DNA of 39,442 bases from Endothia cerciana (lineage: Eukaryota > Ascomycota > Sordariomycetes > Diaporthales > Cryphonectriaceae): the NCBI GenBank assembly GCA_026119935.1, contig JALRMH010000092.1, forward strand, positions 1 through 39,442, read 5' to 3'. The notes under the pieces are model-generated. The model saw nothing but the letters and a program-made list of their open reading frames with translations, had not been told where the DNA came from and did no database searches. The stretch's first letter is position 1; every line of letters begins with the position of its first letter. Both the position numbers and the translations under genes were made by a program. Positions 9,745 through 21,544 of the stretch are shown here, piece by piece.

Positions 9745-12700
9745 CTATTATAAGCGAATTATATAAGAGGTAATAGGTTAACCTAGTTATCTTATTCTTA
9801 GTTAATATAGTATTAAAGATACTATTTGATAATTTAATTTATCCTTTCTGTCTGTTTATTTATTTAAAAGTAAAATACTATAGATATTTTATATTATATT
9901 CTGAGTTGCTTTATAAGCAAAGTTTAAAACTTCGAGTTAAACTTCTTATCTTTATTAAAGATTACTTCTTCTAGTATGCTGTAGTTAGCAATAATCATTC
10001 TAAGAAATATATATATAAGTTCTTCTACTATACTACTTTCTTTATAAAAGAGAAAGTAAATATACTTGCTTAATCTGCAAACTACTACTAAGATACTATT
10101 ATATTATACTTTAGTTAAAAGTTCTTATAAAAGAGATAGCTTAGTAATAAAATTTAGACTAATTAATTATTAAATAATTATAAATATTAGTAAGGGTTGT
10201 AGCAGTTTATAAAGCTTGTATTGTTCTGCTTTATTTTTTTTACAGCTATTATATTATTATAAAATATTTTCAATCCTTTTCTTAAAGCCTAGCAGGTTCT
10301 AGTATCTCTTAATTCGTTTATAGATTACTTTAACTCTTTAATATCTATATACTAGAGCACTATATATATCCCTAATATAATTGTCCTATCTTGCTAGAGT
10401 TATCTATTCAGAGTCTTTATTTTAAGATTTTATTTTAAAAGTTGCTGCAAGTTCTTTATATATATTAATAAAGTCTTCTTCTTTATTAATTACAAAGATA
10501 TCTTAGATTTCTTCTTTAATCTTGTCTTAATAGTCTGATCTTCTACTAAGAGCGTCTGCCCTAGCATTTTCTTTACTTTAGATATAAATAACTTTAAAGT
10601 TAAACTAGGATAAGTACTCTGCTTATCTTACTTATCTCTTGTTAAGGTTCTTTATTATTATAAATATAGTAAGGTTCTTATAATCTGAAAATACTTTAAT
10701 TATATATTTAGTACTTATAAGATAGTATTCTTATTCTTTAAATGCTTTTACTATAGCTATAAGTTCTTTATCTAGTATTCTATACTATAACTCTAGTCTA
10801 TTAAGTTTCTTTAAAAAGTTAGCAACTATTTATAGTCGTCTCTGCTTATTATGCTAGTTAAGTTCTGCGCTAAGTGCGTAGTCTGATGCGTCTATATATA
10901 ACTTATATTTCTTTTAAGGATCTGATTCTTGCAAAACAGGGTCTTTAGTAACTAGCTCTTTAATTATTTTAAAGGCTTAGTTTTCTTCCTAATTCTATTA
11001 GAAGGGTAGGTCCTTTTTTATAAAATCTATAAAGAGTCTAGCAATATTGCTGTACTTGCTGATAAATTATTAGTAGAAGTTAATATATCTAAGGAATACT
11101 CTAATGTCTTTAATATTCTTTAATATAAGCTAGTCTTTAACTACTTGTATTTTATTTTTCTGTATTTTAATATATCCTAGTTTAATTATATATCTAAGAT
11201 AGTCGACTTTCTGAATATAAAAGTAGCTTTTAATTAGTTTTATTAGAAAGTATATGTCTTAAAGTATCTAAAGTATTTACTATATATATTACTTATATTC
11301 TTTAAAGATCTTAGAGTAGATAAGGATATTATTAAGGTAGATAATATATATAATATTTAGGAATTTATAAAGGATATAGTTGATTATTTCCTAAAAGAAT
11401 GCTAGTATATTAATTAATCTAAAGGGTATAATTAAATATTTATAATATCTATAGCAAGTCTTAAATACTATCTTTTACTCTTCTTCTTCTTTAATATAGA
11501 TATAGTAATAATCTTCTTTAAAGTCTAATGCTATAAACTATTATATATCTTATAGTTAGTCTTTAATTTCCTTAAAAAGTAATAAGGGGTATTAGTTTTT
11601 AATAATAATATTATTGAGTTATTTATAATTTATATAAAGTCGGAGTTTTCTATTTTTCTTTAAGATAAATAGGATTAAGTATTCTGCTAATAATTATAAT
11701 AGTCTGATATATCCTCTCTTAAGGTTTTCATTAAAGTATTCCCTAAGTATTTATAGTCTTGCTTTATTAAGCTTGTAAATAGGAAAGAACTTTAGCTAAG
11801 TTTCTTCTTTTAATAGCATTTTATAATTATATAAACTGTGTTCTGAAAGTCCTGTATTAAATTTTCCTTAAAACAGCTTTATAAATTTATAGTACTCTTG
11901 CAATATTCTAGCGAATATTAGTATTAGTCTGTCCTTCTCTATTTCTGCTATTTAAAAGAACAGGAGATACTGTTGAGCGTTTTTATCTAAAGACAATTTC
12001 TTTCCTTTGCCTGTTAGTTATTCCTTTAGTAGCTCTAGAGGTTCTTTCTAGGCTAGACTGAATTTCTTAGGTTATAGCTGTAGGATTTCTTTATAGTTTT
12101 AAAGTCTATACTTTTATTATCGCTCTAAGCTAAGCTAAGTTTTTCTAGGCCTGCATATACTTGTTATTATATTAATCTGCTGATGCTTTAGTTTTTCTTA
12201 TTTAAGTTTATTGTTGCTAGATTCTTCTTTATAAGCTATCAGCTCTGCTGATTTAGAAGTAGTTGTAGATTCGTTTAAAGCCTCTTTTTTTAAGTGTCCT
12301 TTAGTAACTGAATCTAATCCTTTACCTTTAATTACAACCTTTTTATAAGTAATAGCATTATCCTATAAGATCTAGCTAGTAGTCTAATTAATTCAAGGAT
12401 TATACTTCTTAAATTAAAGAAGTCCTATAATCAGTTTATAATATACTATATTTATAATATCTAATATAATAAATATTATGCATCTTTAGATTAAAATAAG
12501 TAGATAATTAGTCTTTTTATTAATTATACTTTAATTATATACGACTAGCTATCTTTTTATAGTATTAAGTTAATAAGGTTATTCCTTCTAATACTATTAT
12601 AGTCGTACCTTGTTGATAATTGCTAGTAATATAAAGTTTCTTTAAGCATTACTATCTAATAGTGCGCTGTATTGTTTTTTGTTAATATAAGCATCTAATT

Positions 12701-14790
12701 TTATATATGCATAGTCTCTTTCTGCTATATATAAGGACCTTTAGGTCTTAATTATCTGTAGTCTTATTACAAGCAATTCTTCTCTTTTAAGGATTTTTAT
12801 ACTTTATAAGTTGCTCTTTGAGCTAGCCTTCTAGCTTGCTATTAGCTATGCTTACATTGTTTTTTATTATCCTAATGTTCGTGCTAGTCTTAGACCTTGT
12901 TATAAATATAGATAATATAGTTAGTAGTCTTATACTGCTATTATTTGATTTTCTTATTAATATATTCTTTAAGACAGTCATCTAGCAATCTGATATAGAT
13001 ATTATATTTCACCTTGTTAAAGACTTCTTTAAATTATAAATAGGGCTCTTTAACTGCTTAGATAATTTAATCCTGCTTTTTAACTAGGAACTACTTGTAT
13101 TTAACTTTCTTTATAAAGTGCGTTCTGCAACTATAATATATATATAAAATCTATACAAGCTTATAGTGTCGCTTATAGATTAAGCTGATTTTAAGGTTTT
13201 CTAGCTATTCAGCTTTAATATTCTAGATAAGTACTATAATAAAAAGGTCCTTAAGCTTAAAGCTATATATTATATATTCGATTACTAGATTCTAAATATT
13301 CTATCCTTAATTTAGATTATAGCTATAAGTTTCTTATTTACTTATAGTATCTTTATCTTCTGTTTTTAAAATAATAGGTATTAGCATATTATCTAGCTGT
13401 TAGTCCTAAGATATTTCTTTCCTTATAGTTTTTATAGTTGCTTAAGATAAGAGGCGTTTCTTATTATAAGCTATTAAGTATAGTTTTAAGTCTTTATCTT
13501 TAAGTTCTTAAATCTTCCTTTCAAGTTCCTTCTTAAAGGTGCTTAAGCAGTCTGAGTTGCTGTCTTTTAAGATTATATTATAAACTAAGCCTTTTTTGCC
13601 TATTACTAGTTATTATATCTTCTTAAGTGCTTTAAAGAACTATTTTAAGCCTTCTTTTTCTAAAAGATATATTAAGTATTTATTATTAAAGCAGAATGTC
13701 TAGTTAAAGAGTCTATAATTACAGATAAAGTCTAATACTTACTCTAGTAAAATATTATTACTTAGTTAATTAAGTTTTTATTATTAAAGGATATTTATTT
13801 ATTATCCTTCTTAAACTAATTATTATTATAATTTCTTAAGTTATTTATATTTTTATATAAAGTAGCTATACTTATTATAATTATAGCACTTAATATTACT
13901 ATTTAGTTTTCCTATAAATTAATAGTTAGCTATATTTAGTTCTATTAAGCTAGTATAAGTACTTTTACTCTATATTATACTTTAGCACTAATTTCTACTT
14001 TAATTTTTAAATTAAAACTTTTTATTATTACCTAGCTATAAGCGCTATATATTTTAGCTTCTTCTCTTCTTAAACTTCTCTATCTGTTATTTATAGAGAT
14101 AGTTATTAATCCTAATAGCTATATTTACAAATATTACAAAGTCTTCAGGCTAATCTTATTTAGAGATCTTATTTTTAACTTCGTCCTTAAGTTCTTTATA
14201 ATAATATTCTATAAAATTCTTATCTTCCTATAAGAGATATACTGCAAGTTGCTTAAACCTAATTATATAAGCTGATGCTGACTTGATTTATTTAAAGTCT
14301 ATCAACTACTAAGCTATAGTGCGTTCTTTATTAGGGTTATTAAAGGTTTCCTTAAAAGCCTTTTCAAAGCCTGTAAAGGAACCGAACATTTCTTTAGTGC
14401 TCTTAGCGCGTATATTAGAGTTATTAGCATACTCTAGATAATTACAGAGAGAAGGCTTATACTAGATAAAAGCATCCTTCTTAAAGCAAGTTCTAGTAAA
14501 GATAACCTTCTCAAATTCTATAGTGAATTAAAAGGCGTTATATAAGAAGTATACCTTATAGTAAGTAAGGAATCTTTAAAGAAGTTTTTAAGTGCTATTA
14601 TATATAGTTAGTTTATTTATCTTATAGCCTTTATTATTATTAATAATAATAAAAGCTTAAGTATTATACTGAATTTGCCTCTGCTAAGCTTGAATAATAT
14701 TCTCTTACTATTGCTAATGCAGGTAGAGTTATTTAATATATTAAATAAGCTAGAAGACTTGCTAGATAAATTCTTCTTAAGTAAGTTATA
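9745..14790 (-). pseudogene. pol: 5' part of outer gag-pol (gag, protease, RT, RNase H, part of integrase)
   Basis: The minus strand is colinear with inner gag-pol from its N-terminus to the middle of integrase. Gag is at about 14790-13800, the protease region near 12680-12620, RT at about 11700-11100, RNase H at about 10950-10530, and integrase from about 10350 to the break at 9745. The RT catalytic box near 11327-11342 reads YLNN instead of YLDD, the same loss as in the inner copy. The frame is littered with TAA/TAG, and AT content is even higher than in the inner element. The rest of the frame lies at 2317-1640. Confidence 0.88.
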
Positions 14791-14888
14791 CGCTATACAA
14801 GGATAAAGAGGGAGTTCCTAAAGCTATTATATTTTTATATTATTTAAAGAGTTAATACTAAACTATTCTTAAATAAAAGTTGTTAAAA

Positions 14889-15116
14889 TATAATAAGCAC
14901 TATAGTAATTTAAAAGATCTCTAAATATTAATTAAATTTATATTAGCAAGAGTAGTGTTAAATATAAGCTTTAAATGCAGAAATATAACTAAGTTATCTA
15001 TATAAGTATTTATTATTTTTAAAGCTATTAGAATAAAGTATAATCTAATATTTAGATTAATAATTAAAAAGCTATATATAAGATTTATTTATTAGTAGTA
15101 ATAACTATAGCTATAT
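14889..15116 (-). repeat. Truncated 5' LTR of the outer Gypsy element
   Basis: About 228 bp match the first part of the 384-854 LTR (TATAATAAGCAC..., ending ...AGCTATAT at the equivalent of 615). The remainder, including all U3, is missing because repeat E0 begins here. The LTR does not resume beyond the E array at 34291. Confidence 0.85.
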
Positions 15117-15421
15117 CCTGCCGGCGGTAGGGTTAGCGTCAGGCAGGCTAGCTGTAAGGACTTAGTAAAAATCCAGCGCCTAGCCCTAGCACACCCTTAG
15201 CCTTCCCCTCCTCTCTCTCTACTACAGGGTCGTCTAAATGCAGGCTGCGCAGGCTTATTTAATCAGCGCCCCTGCTGCAATCAGCCTCCTCCTTTTTATA
15301 GCCTCTTTCCCTCTATTTCCTAGCTGCAATCTGCGTTTCTTACTATAGCTGTTGTTACCTGCTGTTTTAGTATTCCTCCTCTCCACCTTTTCCAAGACCC
15401 CTGCCTGCTTCAATAAAGCAG

Positions 15422-15474
15422 CAGGGGTTTGTCACACAGAGTAGAGTAGCTCTACTCTGCGTGATAAACCCCTG
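15422..15474. repeat. 53-bp palindrome, copy 1 (flipped centre)
   Basis: Arms CAGGGGTTTGTCAC and GTGATAAACCCCTG enclose an asymmetric centre GTAGAGTAGCTCTAC. The centre is the reverse complement of that in the other two copies. Differences within the arms fit RIP. Confidence 0.9.
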
Positions 15475-16046
15475 TCTTCCCCTTCTAAAGGGGTTTTACT
15501 GCCCTTTAAATCTAGAGTAAAGCTACACGAGCAGGTATAGCTACACGAAGCTACGAAACCCCTTTGTCCCCCCTCCCCCCTCTCTAAGTAGGGTAAATCT
15601 AAGGTCTGGCTGGTAGTAATAATGCAGCGACGAGGAAGAGGAGGAGGAGGAGCAATAGAAGGCACGACTGCATCTTAACCTAGATATAAAAAGAAAGCAA
15701 GAAAGCAAGAGAGACGAAAGGCTTTCCCTTGTTCTATATACCCTCTATATCTTCTCTATATTTTTATTACTACTTGATTTAATTGATTTTAGAAAAAGGG
15801 GCTTTAGTATTTTATCTTTCTTTCTTTCTTTCTTTCTTTTTTCTAATATAAGCTATTCTAACTATACGAAAAAAGAAAAAAAAAGGAAAAAAAGAGAAGA
15901 GAAAAGAGAAAAGTACCTAACCCTTACTTTAAGTCTTTATTTATATTATAGCTTCTTTACCCCTCTCTTACTAGGATGATCTTATATAGAAAAGCAAAGA
16001 TCTCCTGCTTTTTCTTTAAGTATAATAACCTCTATCTAATATATAA

Positions 16047-16351
16047 GTTATAAAATAGACTATAGATAATAAAAATAATTAACTACTAGAGAGTTTAATA
16101 GTTAGTAGTATAATTATATATATAAAGAGTAGTGTTTAGTATAAAGATTAATAAGCTTAATATTAATCTAGCTGAATTTAAGACTAAAGAGCTAGCTATA
16201 AAAAAATAGATATTTTCTTTCTATTAAAGTATATTTATAATTACTCTTTAATTATCTATCTAAATTTCTAGTTTTATATATATTTAAAAGCTTTAAAAGT
16301 AGTAAATACTTGCATTCAGACTTTAGTTATATTTCTATATTTAAAGCCTGA
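16047..16351 (+). repeat. Gypsy-LTR-like segment in E0 (truncated)
   Basis: From GTTATAAAATAG onward the sequence resembles the inner Gypsy LTR in order: an AAAGAGCTAG/CTCTTTA hairpin, then AAAGTAGTAAATACTTG, then ATTTCTATATTTAAAG. It is cut by the E1 start before the LTR tail. It may be a solo LTR absorbed by repeat E, or part of E itself. Confidence 0.6.
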
Positions 16352-16657
16352 TCTTGCTAGCAGTAGAGTTAGCATCAGGCAGGCTAGCTATAAGGACTTA
16401 GTGAAAATCTAGCGCCTAGCTCTAGCACACCTTTAGCCTTCCCCTCTCCTCTTTCTACTACAGAGTCGTCTAGATGTAGGCTGCGCAGGCTTATTTAATC
16501 AGCGCCCCTGCTGCGATCAGCCTCCTCCTTTTTGCAACCTCTTTCCTCTTATTTCCTAGCTGTAATCCGCGTTTCTCGCTGTAGCTGTTATTACCTGCCG
16601 TTTTAGTATTCCTCCTCCCTACCTTTTCTAGGACCCCTACCTGCTTCAATAAAGCAG

Positions 16658-16710
16658 CAGGGGTTTATCACGCAGAGTAGAGCTACTCTACTCTGCGTAA
16701 TAAACCCCTG
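16658..16710. repeat. 53-bp palindrome, copy 2
   Basis: Same arms as copy 1 (CAGGGGTTTATCACGCAGA / ...TAATAAACCCCTG) with centre GTAGAGCTACTCTAC. It sits just after a second small inverted repeat formed by CCCCTACCTGCTT and AAGCAGCAGGGG. Confidence 0.9.
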
Positions 16711-17281
16711 TCTTCCCCTTCTAGGAGGGTTTCGCTGCCCTTTAAATCTAGAGTAAAGCTATACAAGCAGGTATAGCTACACAAAGCTACGAAACCCCCT
16801 TGTCCCCCCTCCCCCCCCCCCTCTAAGTAGAGTAAATCTAGGGTCTGGCTAGCAGTAATAATGCAGCGACGAGGAAGAGGAGGAGGAGGAGCAACAGAAA
16901 GCACGACTGCATCTTAACCTAGATATAAAAAGAAAGTAAGAAAGCAAGAGAGACGAAAGGCTTTCCTTTGTTCTATATGCCTCTTATATCTTCTTTATAT
17001 TTTTATTACTACTTAATTCAATTGATTCTAGAAAAAGGGGCCCTAGTATTTTATCTTTCTTTCTTTCTTTCTTTTTTTCAATATAAGCTATTCCAACTAT
17101 ACGAAAAAAGAAAAAAAAAGGAAAAAAAGAGAAGAGAAAAGAGAAAAGCACCTAACCCCTGCTTTAGGTCTTTATTTATATTATAGCCTCTCTACCCCTC
17201 TCTTACTAGAACGATCCTATATAGAAAAGTAAAGATCTCTTGCCTTTTCCTTAGATATAATAACCCTTATCTAATATATAA

Positions 17282-17662
17282 GTTATAAAACAGATTATAG
17301 ATAATAAAGATAACTAACTGCTAGAGAGTTTAATAGTTAGCAGTATAATTATATATATAAGGGGGTAGCGTCTAGTATAAGGATTAATAGGCTTGATATT
17401 GATCTAGCTGAACTTAAGACTAAAGAGCTAGCTATAGAAGGATAGATATTTCTTTCCTGTCAGAGTATATTTATAGTTGCTCTTTAGTTATCTATCTAAG
17501 TTTCTAGTCCTATATACACTTGAAAGCCTTAAAGGCAGTAAACACTTGCATTCAGACTTTAGTTGTGTTTCTGTATTCAAGGCTTGTTCTCAATACTACT
17601 CTTGTTAGTATTAACCTTTTAAGATACTTTAGAATCCTCTAGATTACTATAGTGCTTATTAT
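17282..17662 (+). repeat. Gypsy-LTR-like segment in E1
   Basis: About 380 bp related to the inner Gypsy LTR: GACTAAAGAGCTAGC...GCTCTTTAG hairpin, CCTTAAAGGCAGTAAACACT, and an end resembling GTGCTTATTA. The match covers R/U5 best. No internal retroelement sequence follows, so it resembles a solo LTR. No convincing target duplication was found. Confidence 0.6.
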
Positions 17663-17700
17663 CTAAAGTTCGTTTATTTCTATTACTTTAAAGAAGCCCT

Positions 17701-17760
17701 TTTTATATATATATATATATATATATAGATATATATATCTATATTTATATCTTATCGCTT
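17701..17760. repeat. (TA)n microsatellite
   Basis: A run of TA dinucleotides is followed by a GATATATATATC inverted repeat. It is repeated at 32038-32095 in E2. Confidence 0.9.
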
Positions 17761-18134
17761 AGTACACTTTATATATATATAACAACTTATAGTAGAAGGT
17801 GCTATTACGCTATTAATCTAAAAGATTAGCTATTATTTAAATACTCTGTTTAACTATCCCTTCTAACTATATATATAGTATACATCTAGATTACTAGGTA
17901 GTAATAGTATAGCTTTTTATAAAAAAGATTGTCTTATAGTACTTATTATAGTATATGAAGTCTATATTATAATATAAGACTATTGATAAACTAAAGTAAA
18001 GAGTATAGAATAAGAGGGCGCTTGTTAGAAAGATTATCTAATAATCGATGCAGAGAGATTTAGAGAACTAGGGTTTTTCTAGTTGACTAAGTGCCTGAGA
18101 GTCTATCTATGATCTCTCTCTCTAGCTAGGGTAA
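17761..18134. other. Spacer in repeat E without a recognised gene
   Basis: AT-rich non-coding sequence, conserved in E2 (about 32096-32470). No long frame or RNA gene was seen. It leads into a CTCTCTCTCTAGCTAGGG stretch before the A-tract repeats. Confidence 0.5.
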
Positions 18135-18645
18135 GGTCCTAGGTCTGGTTATTCTCTATCTGGACTCGCTTGCGCTCTAAAAAAAAAAAAAAAAAAAAAA
18201 AGAGCCCGATAGCAAGGCTATAGATAAAAGCTCATACTACCTGCAGGTCGTAATAGTTATCGACCAGCTACCCTGCTATCTGCTATCTCTTATATAGCTA
18301 GCATAGAGTCTAGTTATTATCTATCTAGACTTGCTTATAGCTTAAAAAAAAAAGAGCTTGATAGCAAGGCTATAAATAAAAGCTTATACTACCTGCAAGC
18401 TATATAGTTGTTAACTAGCTGCCTTACTATCTGCTATCTTTTATATAGCTAGTATAGAGTCTGATTATTATCTGTCTAGACTCGCTTATACTTAAAAAAA
18501 AAAGCTTGATAGTATAGCTATAGATAAAAGCTTATACTACTTGCAAGTTGTATAGTTGTCGACTAGCTACCTTACTGTCTGCTATCTTTTATATAGCTAG
18601 TATAAGGTCTGATTATTATTAGTTTAGACTTGCTTATACTTAAAA
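18135..18645 (+). repeat. Four-unit tandem repeat with shrinking A-tracts
   Basis: Units begin near 18140, 18307, 18458 and 18606, each with a GTCT(A/G)GTTATT...CTAGACTTGCTTAT core followed by an A-tract and then GATAGCAAGGCTATAGATAA. The period is roughly 150-165 bp. The A-tract is longest in the first unit (more than 20) and shortest in the last (7). The same array occurs in E2 at about 32470-32990. Confidence 0.85.
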
Positions 18646-19358
18646 AAACAGGCTAGCTAGCAAGTAAGAATCCGCGCTACGCCTCTTCTATACTAGCGCC
18701 CTAGCTATTCACGCAGGCCGGCTAGTCACACCTCTAGCCTGTTTTATACTAGCGTCTCTACGCTGCTAGCTGCACTAGCAAGGCTAAATATCTCGAATTT
18801 ATTTTATAGCCTACTCCTCTAGACCTTCCTCTTTTTTTACTATAATACTAATAACAACTACTACTACGATTAGGTATATTGACCCTTTTAAAGCCTTTTA
18901 AAGCTCTTTAAGGCCTCTTGAAGACCTCTCTAGCACTCTTTGCATCTGTTTCTTACCCCTTTTACACACCTGCAGACCCTGTTTCGCACGCGTGTCCTAG
19001 CAGCTTTCCCCTAGCCAAATCCGCCCTAATCAGCTGCCTTAAGGACTACTTATACAGCTTAAAACACCTAGATACATACCTTCTGCCTTCTTTTTACTAC
19101 TAAAACCACCCTGTTTCCCTCAAGCTTCGCGCCTTCGCAGCCTGTGTTTTACCTTATATCTAGTTAACCTTTTTTTAAAGGGCTAGCTAGCAGGGCAGTC
19201 TTGCTTTAATCTGAACCCTTAGCTGATAAATCAGCCCTCCTGCTCTACCTGTCCTTTTTTTTTTTTAAATTTTTTTTTTTTTATTAATTTTTTTTTAGGC
19301 ACAGTTGATTCTAAATGTGCTAAAAAACCCTCTAGACAGAATAAAGCAAACAAGTGCT
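18646..19358 (+). promoter_or_regulatory. Upstream region of the E gene (putative promoter and 5' UTR)
   Basis: Less AT-rich than its surroundings and conserved in E2 (about 32990-33696). It contains pyrimidine-rich tracts, long T and A runs (about 19254-19300) and, just before the start codon, a short hairpin GCACA...TGTGC around TTGATTCTAAA (19308-19324). A 61-codon frame is open in both copies (18918, 33256) but starts at TTG, and its differences look like unselected RIP changes. No core promoter element was certain. Confidence 0.4.
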
Positions 19359-19959
19359 ATGCCGCCTAAGAAGGCTGCTACTGCTGGCAGGAAGGGCAAG
19401 AAGGCTACTTATAGCGCTATTAGGGTTGCTGCTGCTAGTAGTGCTACCCTGCTAAGCACCCTTGCTAATAGCTAGCCTGAATCCTCTAATATAGCGAAGA
19501 AGAAGGGCTGCTCTATTAAGATAGCTATAAATAAGGCAGTAACTGCTGCTGCCTGTAAGAAACTAGATAAAGAGATTAAAGGCTAGGTCTAGGCCGCCTT
19601 AGATAAAAAGACGTTTTACTTTAGCCTGATTAGCCTAGCCTTGCCTAAGACTAACGCTATTAGAGCTTTATAGCTGCAGCAGGCTTATAACTTTACTAAG
19701 AGCTTAGACTATCGCCTTATCAAGCCCCTCTAGTAGCTTAAGGACTTTGCTTATTACCCTTTTATCCTAGCTAAGGAACTTTATATAAGCAAGATATATA
19801 AAGCTAAATATATAGAGTAAGTGGCTACGCTGAACCTTTATATCTATAAGACTTATATTCTTATAAAGCTAAACTAGGCTTCTCTTCCTAAAGGCTTTAT
19901 TATATAGTATTAAGGTTTCCGGAACCTAGGCGCTGTAAATACCTTTATTTATACTGAAG
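19359..19959 (+). pseudogene. Exon 1 of the E gene
   Basis: Starts ATG CCG CCT AAG (MPPKK), includes a Lys-rich N-terminus and a segment FYFSLISLALPK, and ends GAAG before GTAGGT. In E2 the same exon (33697-34290) keeps CAG where E1 has TAG (19875 versus 34213), direct evidence that the stops here arose from Gln codons. Confidence 0.75.
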
Positions 19960-20062
19960 GTAGGTTGACTCTCCCTTTTGCCTTTCCTTTCCTTTCCTCT
20001 CCTTTCCTCTCCCTCTAAATTTTTTTTTTTTTCTTCTTCTTTTTCTCTATCTTTCCCTTTTT

Positions 20063-20144
20063 AGCTATCTCTAGACTTAATTAGGCCCAAAAATCCAGCC
20101 TTCGACCTTGAGGATTTCAGGACCTAATTGAGTCCAGAGCTACT
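20063..20144. repeat. Foldback element H1 in intron 1
   Basis: Inverted arms AGCTATCTCTAGACTTAATT and AATTGAGTCCAGAGCTACT, extended inward by AAATCC/GGATTT, give a hairpin of about 82 bp. The right edge runs into CTAAAAA. It is the best preserved of the family. Confidence 0.8.
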
Positions 20145-20191
20145 AAAAAGCCCCCCCCCCCTTTTTAAAAAAAAAAAGATTTCTACTCTAC

Positions 20192-20224
20192 GATTTTAAG
20201 ACTTAATTAAGTCTAGAGCTACTA
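20192..20224. repeat. Foldback element H2 (half copy)
   Basis: It contains the perfect 16-bp palindrome AGACTTAATTAAGTCT followed by AGAGCTACTAAAAA, the right-hand end typical of this family. Confidence 0.65.
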
Positions 20225-20435
20225 AAAAAAGGCAAAGCAGAAAAAGAGAGAAGAGGCAGAGGAAAGGATTAGATAGGGTGACTATCAGGGTTGAAGCTAA
20301 CTTATAATATACTACCCTATCTAATAGCTATCTCCTCTTCTGTTTTCTTCCCCCCCTTGCTTTTTTTTTTTCTTCTTTTTTTTCTTCTTTTTCTTTTCTT
20401 CCTCTATTAATCTAGCCTCTCTTTTCCGCTCCTCT

Positions 20436-20498
20436 TAGACTTAACTGCGCTGAGAAATCGCACTAGCTTTATAGGACACAATCAAGCCTAGCGCTACT
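20436..20498. repeat. Foldback element H3 at the end of intron 1
   Basis: Imperfect arms TTAGACTTAACTG and CAATCAAGCCTAG, then CGCTACTAAAAA. The poly-A-rich edge lies about 25 bp before the presumed acceptor (CAG, 20521-20523). Confidence 0.6.
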
Positions 20499-21287
20499 AA
20501 AAAAAAAAAAAAAGGAAATTCAGAGCCTAAAGCCTAGGCTATAAAACACTAATCTTTCTATATTAGATTTACAACTTCTTAGCTCTATATACGAATTAAT
20601 TAATAATATAGAGAATACTTAATTATATAACTAGTCTAAGATCTTTGCTACTTTTAAAATAATAATAGCTAGCCTTAATACTTGCGAGATTATAGCTGTA
20701 ATATAAAAAGTCTAGCAAGGCTTAAATAGCGCATAGCTTATTAAGATAGAATACTATATTACTAACGCTAGCTTTAAAAAGAAGGGCGCTAGCATTTATA
20801 TATATAGCACTATATACCTATATATATATTAGACTTTGTTATACTGTATTAAAAGCTTGTAGTATAATACTGAGTTTTAAGTATTATGCTAGGAGGAGGC
20901 TAAGGAGAAGCAGGCTTTGAACTCCTCTGATATCAGCTTTCAGCCTGCTCTCTAGAACCTGACTAAGAAGGACAAGCTGTCCTGCTTCTAGATTATCGAC
21001 AAAAATATATATATTAATAGCTAGTCTTTTAAAAGCTATATCTTAAAGGACTAGCAGCGCATCTATACTATACTTAGCCTGATCTACTATAAGCATAAGG
21101 ACGTTATAAAAATAATCGGCTCTTAGAAGGCTGTTATTAATATAAACAAGCCCTTATACTAGATAAGCGACGCTGAGATAAGCATCTTAGTAAAGGATAT
21201 AGATTCGACCTAGACTATCCTATAGTATAACCGGATCAACTACAACCAGCTTTACGCTATTATACTAGCTGACAGCAGCTAGAAATC

Positions 21288-21500
21288 TATTAATAAAGCT
21301 TGTAGATCCGAATTATATAAGTCAGCTTGTTAAGTACCCTTAGCTAAAAGCCTGTATTGCAATATAATAGCTAACACTTAAAATCTAAGCCTAAAGTCCT
21401 AAGCCTAAAGCTAGTAGGCTTCCCTTTTATATAAATAGCTAGCCCTAGCTAGCTCCTAACCCTTAGCCCTGTCACCTTATAACACCTGCTACTCGTGACA
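21288..21500 (-). repeat. 3' LTR of the gag-only element
   Basis: 213 bp. On the minus strand it starts TGTCACGAGTAGCAGG and ends TTTATTAATA, where the terminal CA has probably become TA. It holds TTTATATAAAAGG on the minus strand. It is less RIP-mutated than the 5' LTR. Confidence 0.92.
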
Positions 21501-21512
21501 ACTATCTCCCCC
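21501..21512 (-). other. Polypurine tract of the gag-only element
   Basis: On the minus strand GGGGGAGATAGT abuts the 3' LTR. Its position fixes the element's orientation. Confidence 0.85.
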
Positions 21513-21544
21513 TTCGTGCGATTCGCTCTCGAATCGGATCCGAA

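Larger units (their letters stand above)
384..15116 (-). mobile_element. Outer Ty3/Gypsy chromovirus relic, minus strand, split by a nested element
   Basis: This is a degraded LTR retrotransposon read on the minus strand. Its 5' LTR remnant is at 14889-15116, gag-pol runs 14790 to 9745 and resumes at 2317 to about 1640, and its 3' LTR is at 384-854. It is colinear with the plus-strand element at 2323-9739: gag, protease, RT, RNase H, integrase and chromodomain can all be followed. The inner element entered its integrase region, at the place equivalent to inner position 7856-7860. The 5' LTR is cut at 15116 by the start of repeat E0, so its own target duplication cannot be checked. LTR sequence and the accessory frame differ clearly from the inner element, so this is a related subfamily rather than an identical copy. 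Confidence 0.9.
15116..16351 (+). repeat. Repeat E, copy E0 (truncated, 1.2 kb)
   Basis: This is the first of three direct copies of a repeat starting A|TC(C/T)TGCCGGC. It matches the first 1.2 kb of E1 (16352 on) and E2 (30688 on): a start region with CCTGCC...GGCAGG inverted repeat, a CT-rich stretch, a 53-bp palindrome, a C-run, a GAGGAGGAGGAG stretch, a (CTTT)n tract, a purine-rich block and a Gypsy-LTR-like tail. It stops at ...GCCTGA exactly where E1 begins. The family is not identified. Confidence 0.85.

Noticed and set aside
16968..17186. Plus-strand frame at 16968-17186.
   Set aside because: It runs through (CTTT)n and purine-rich low-complexity sequence, and the equivalent region is not consistently open in E0 and E2.
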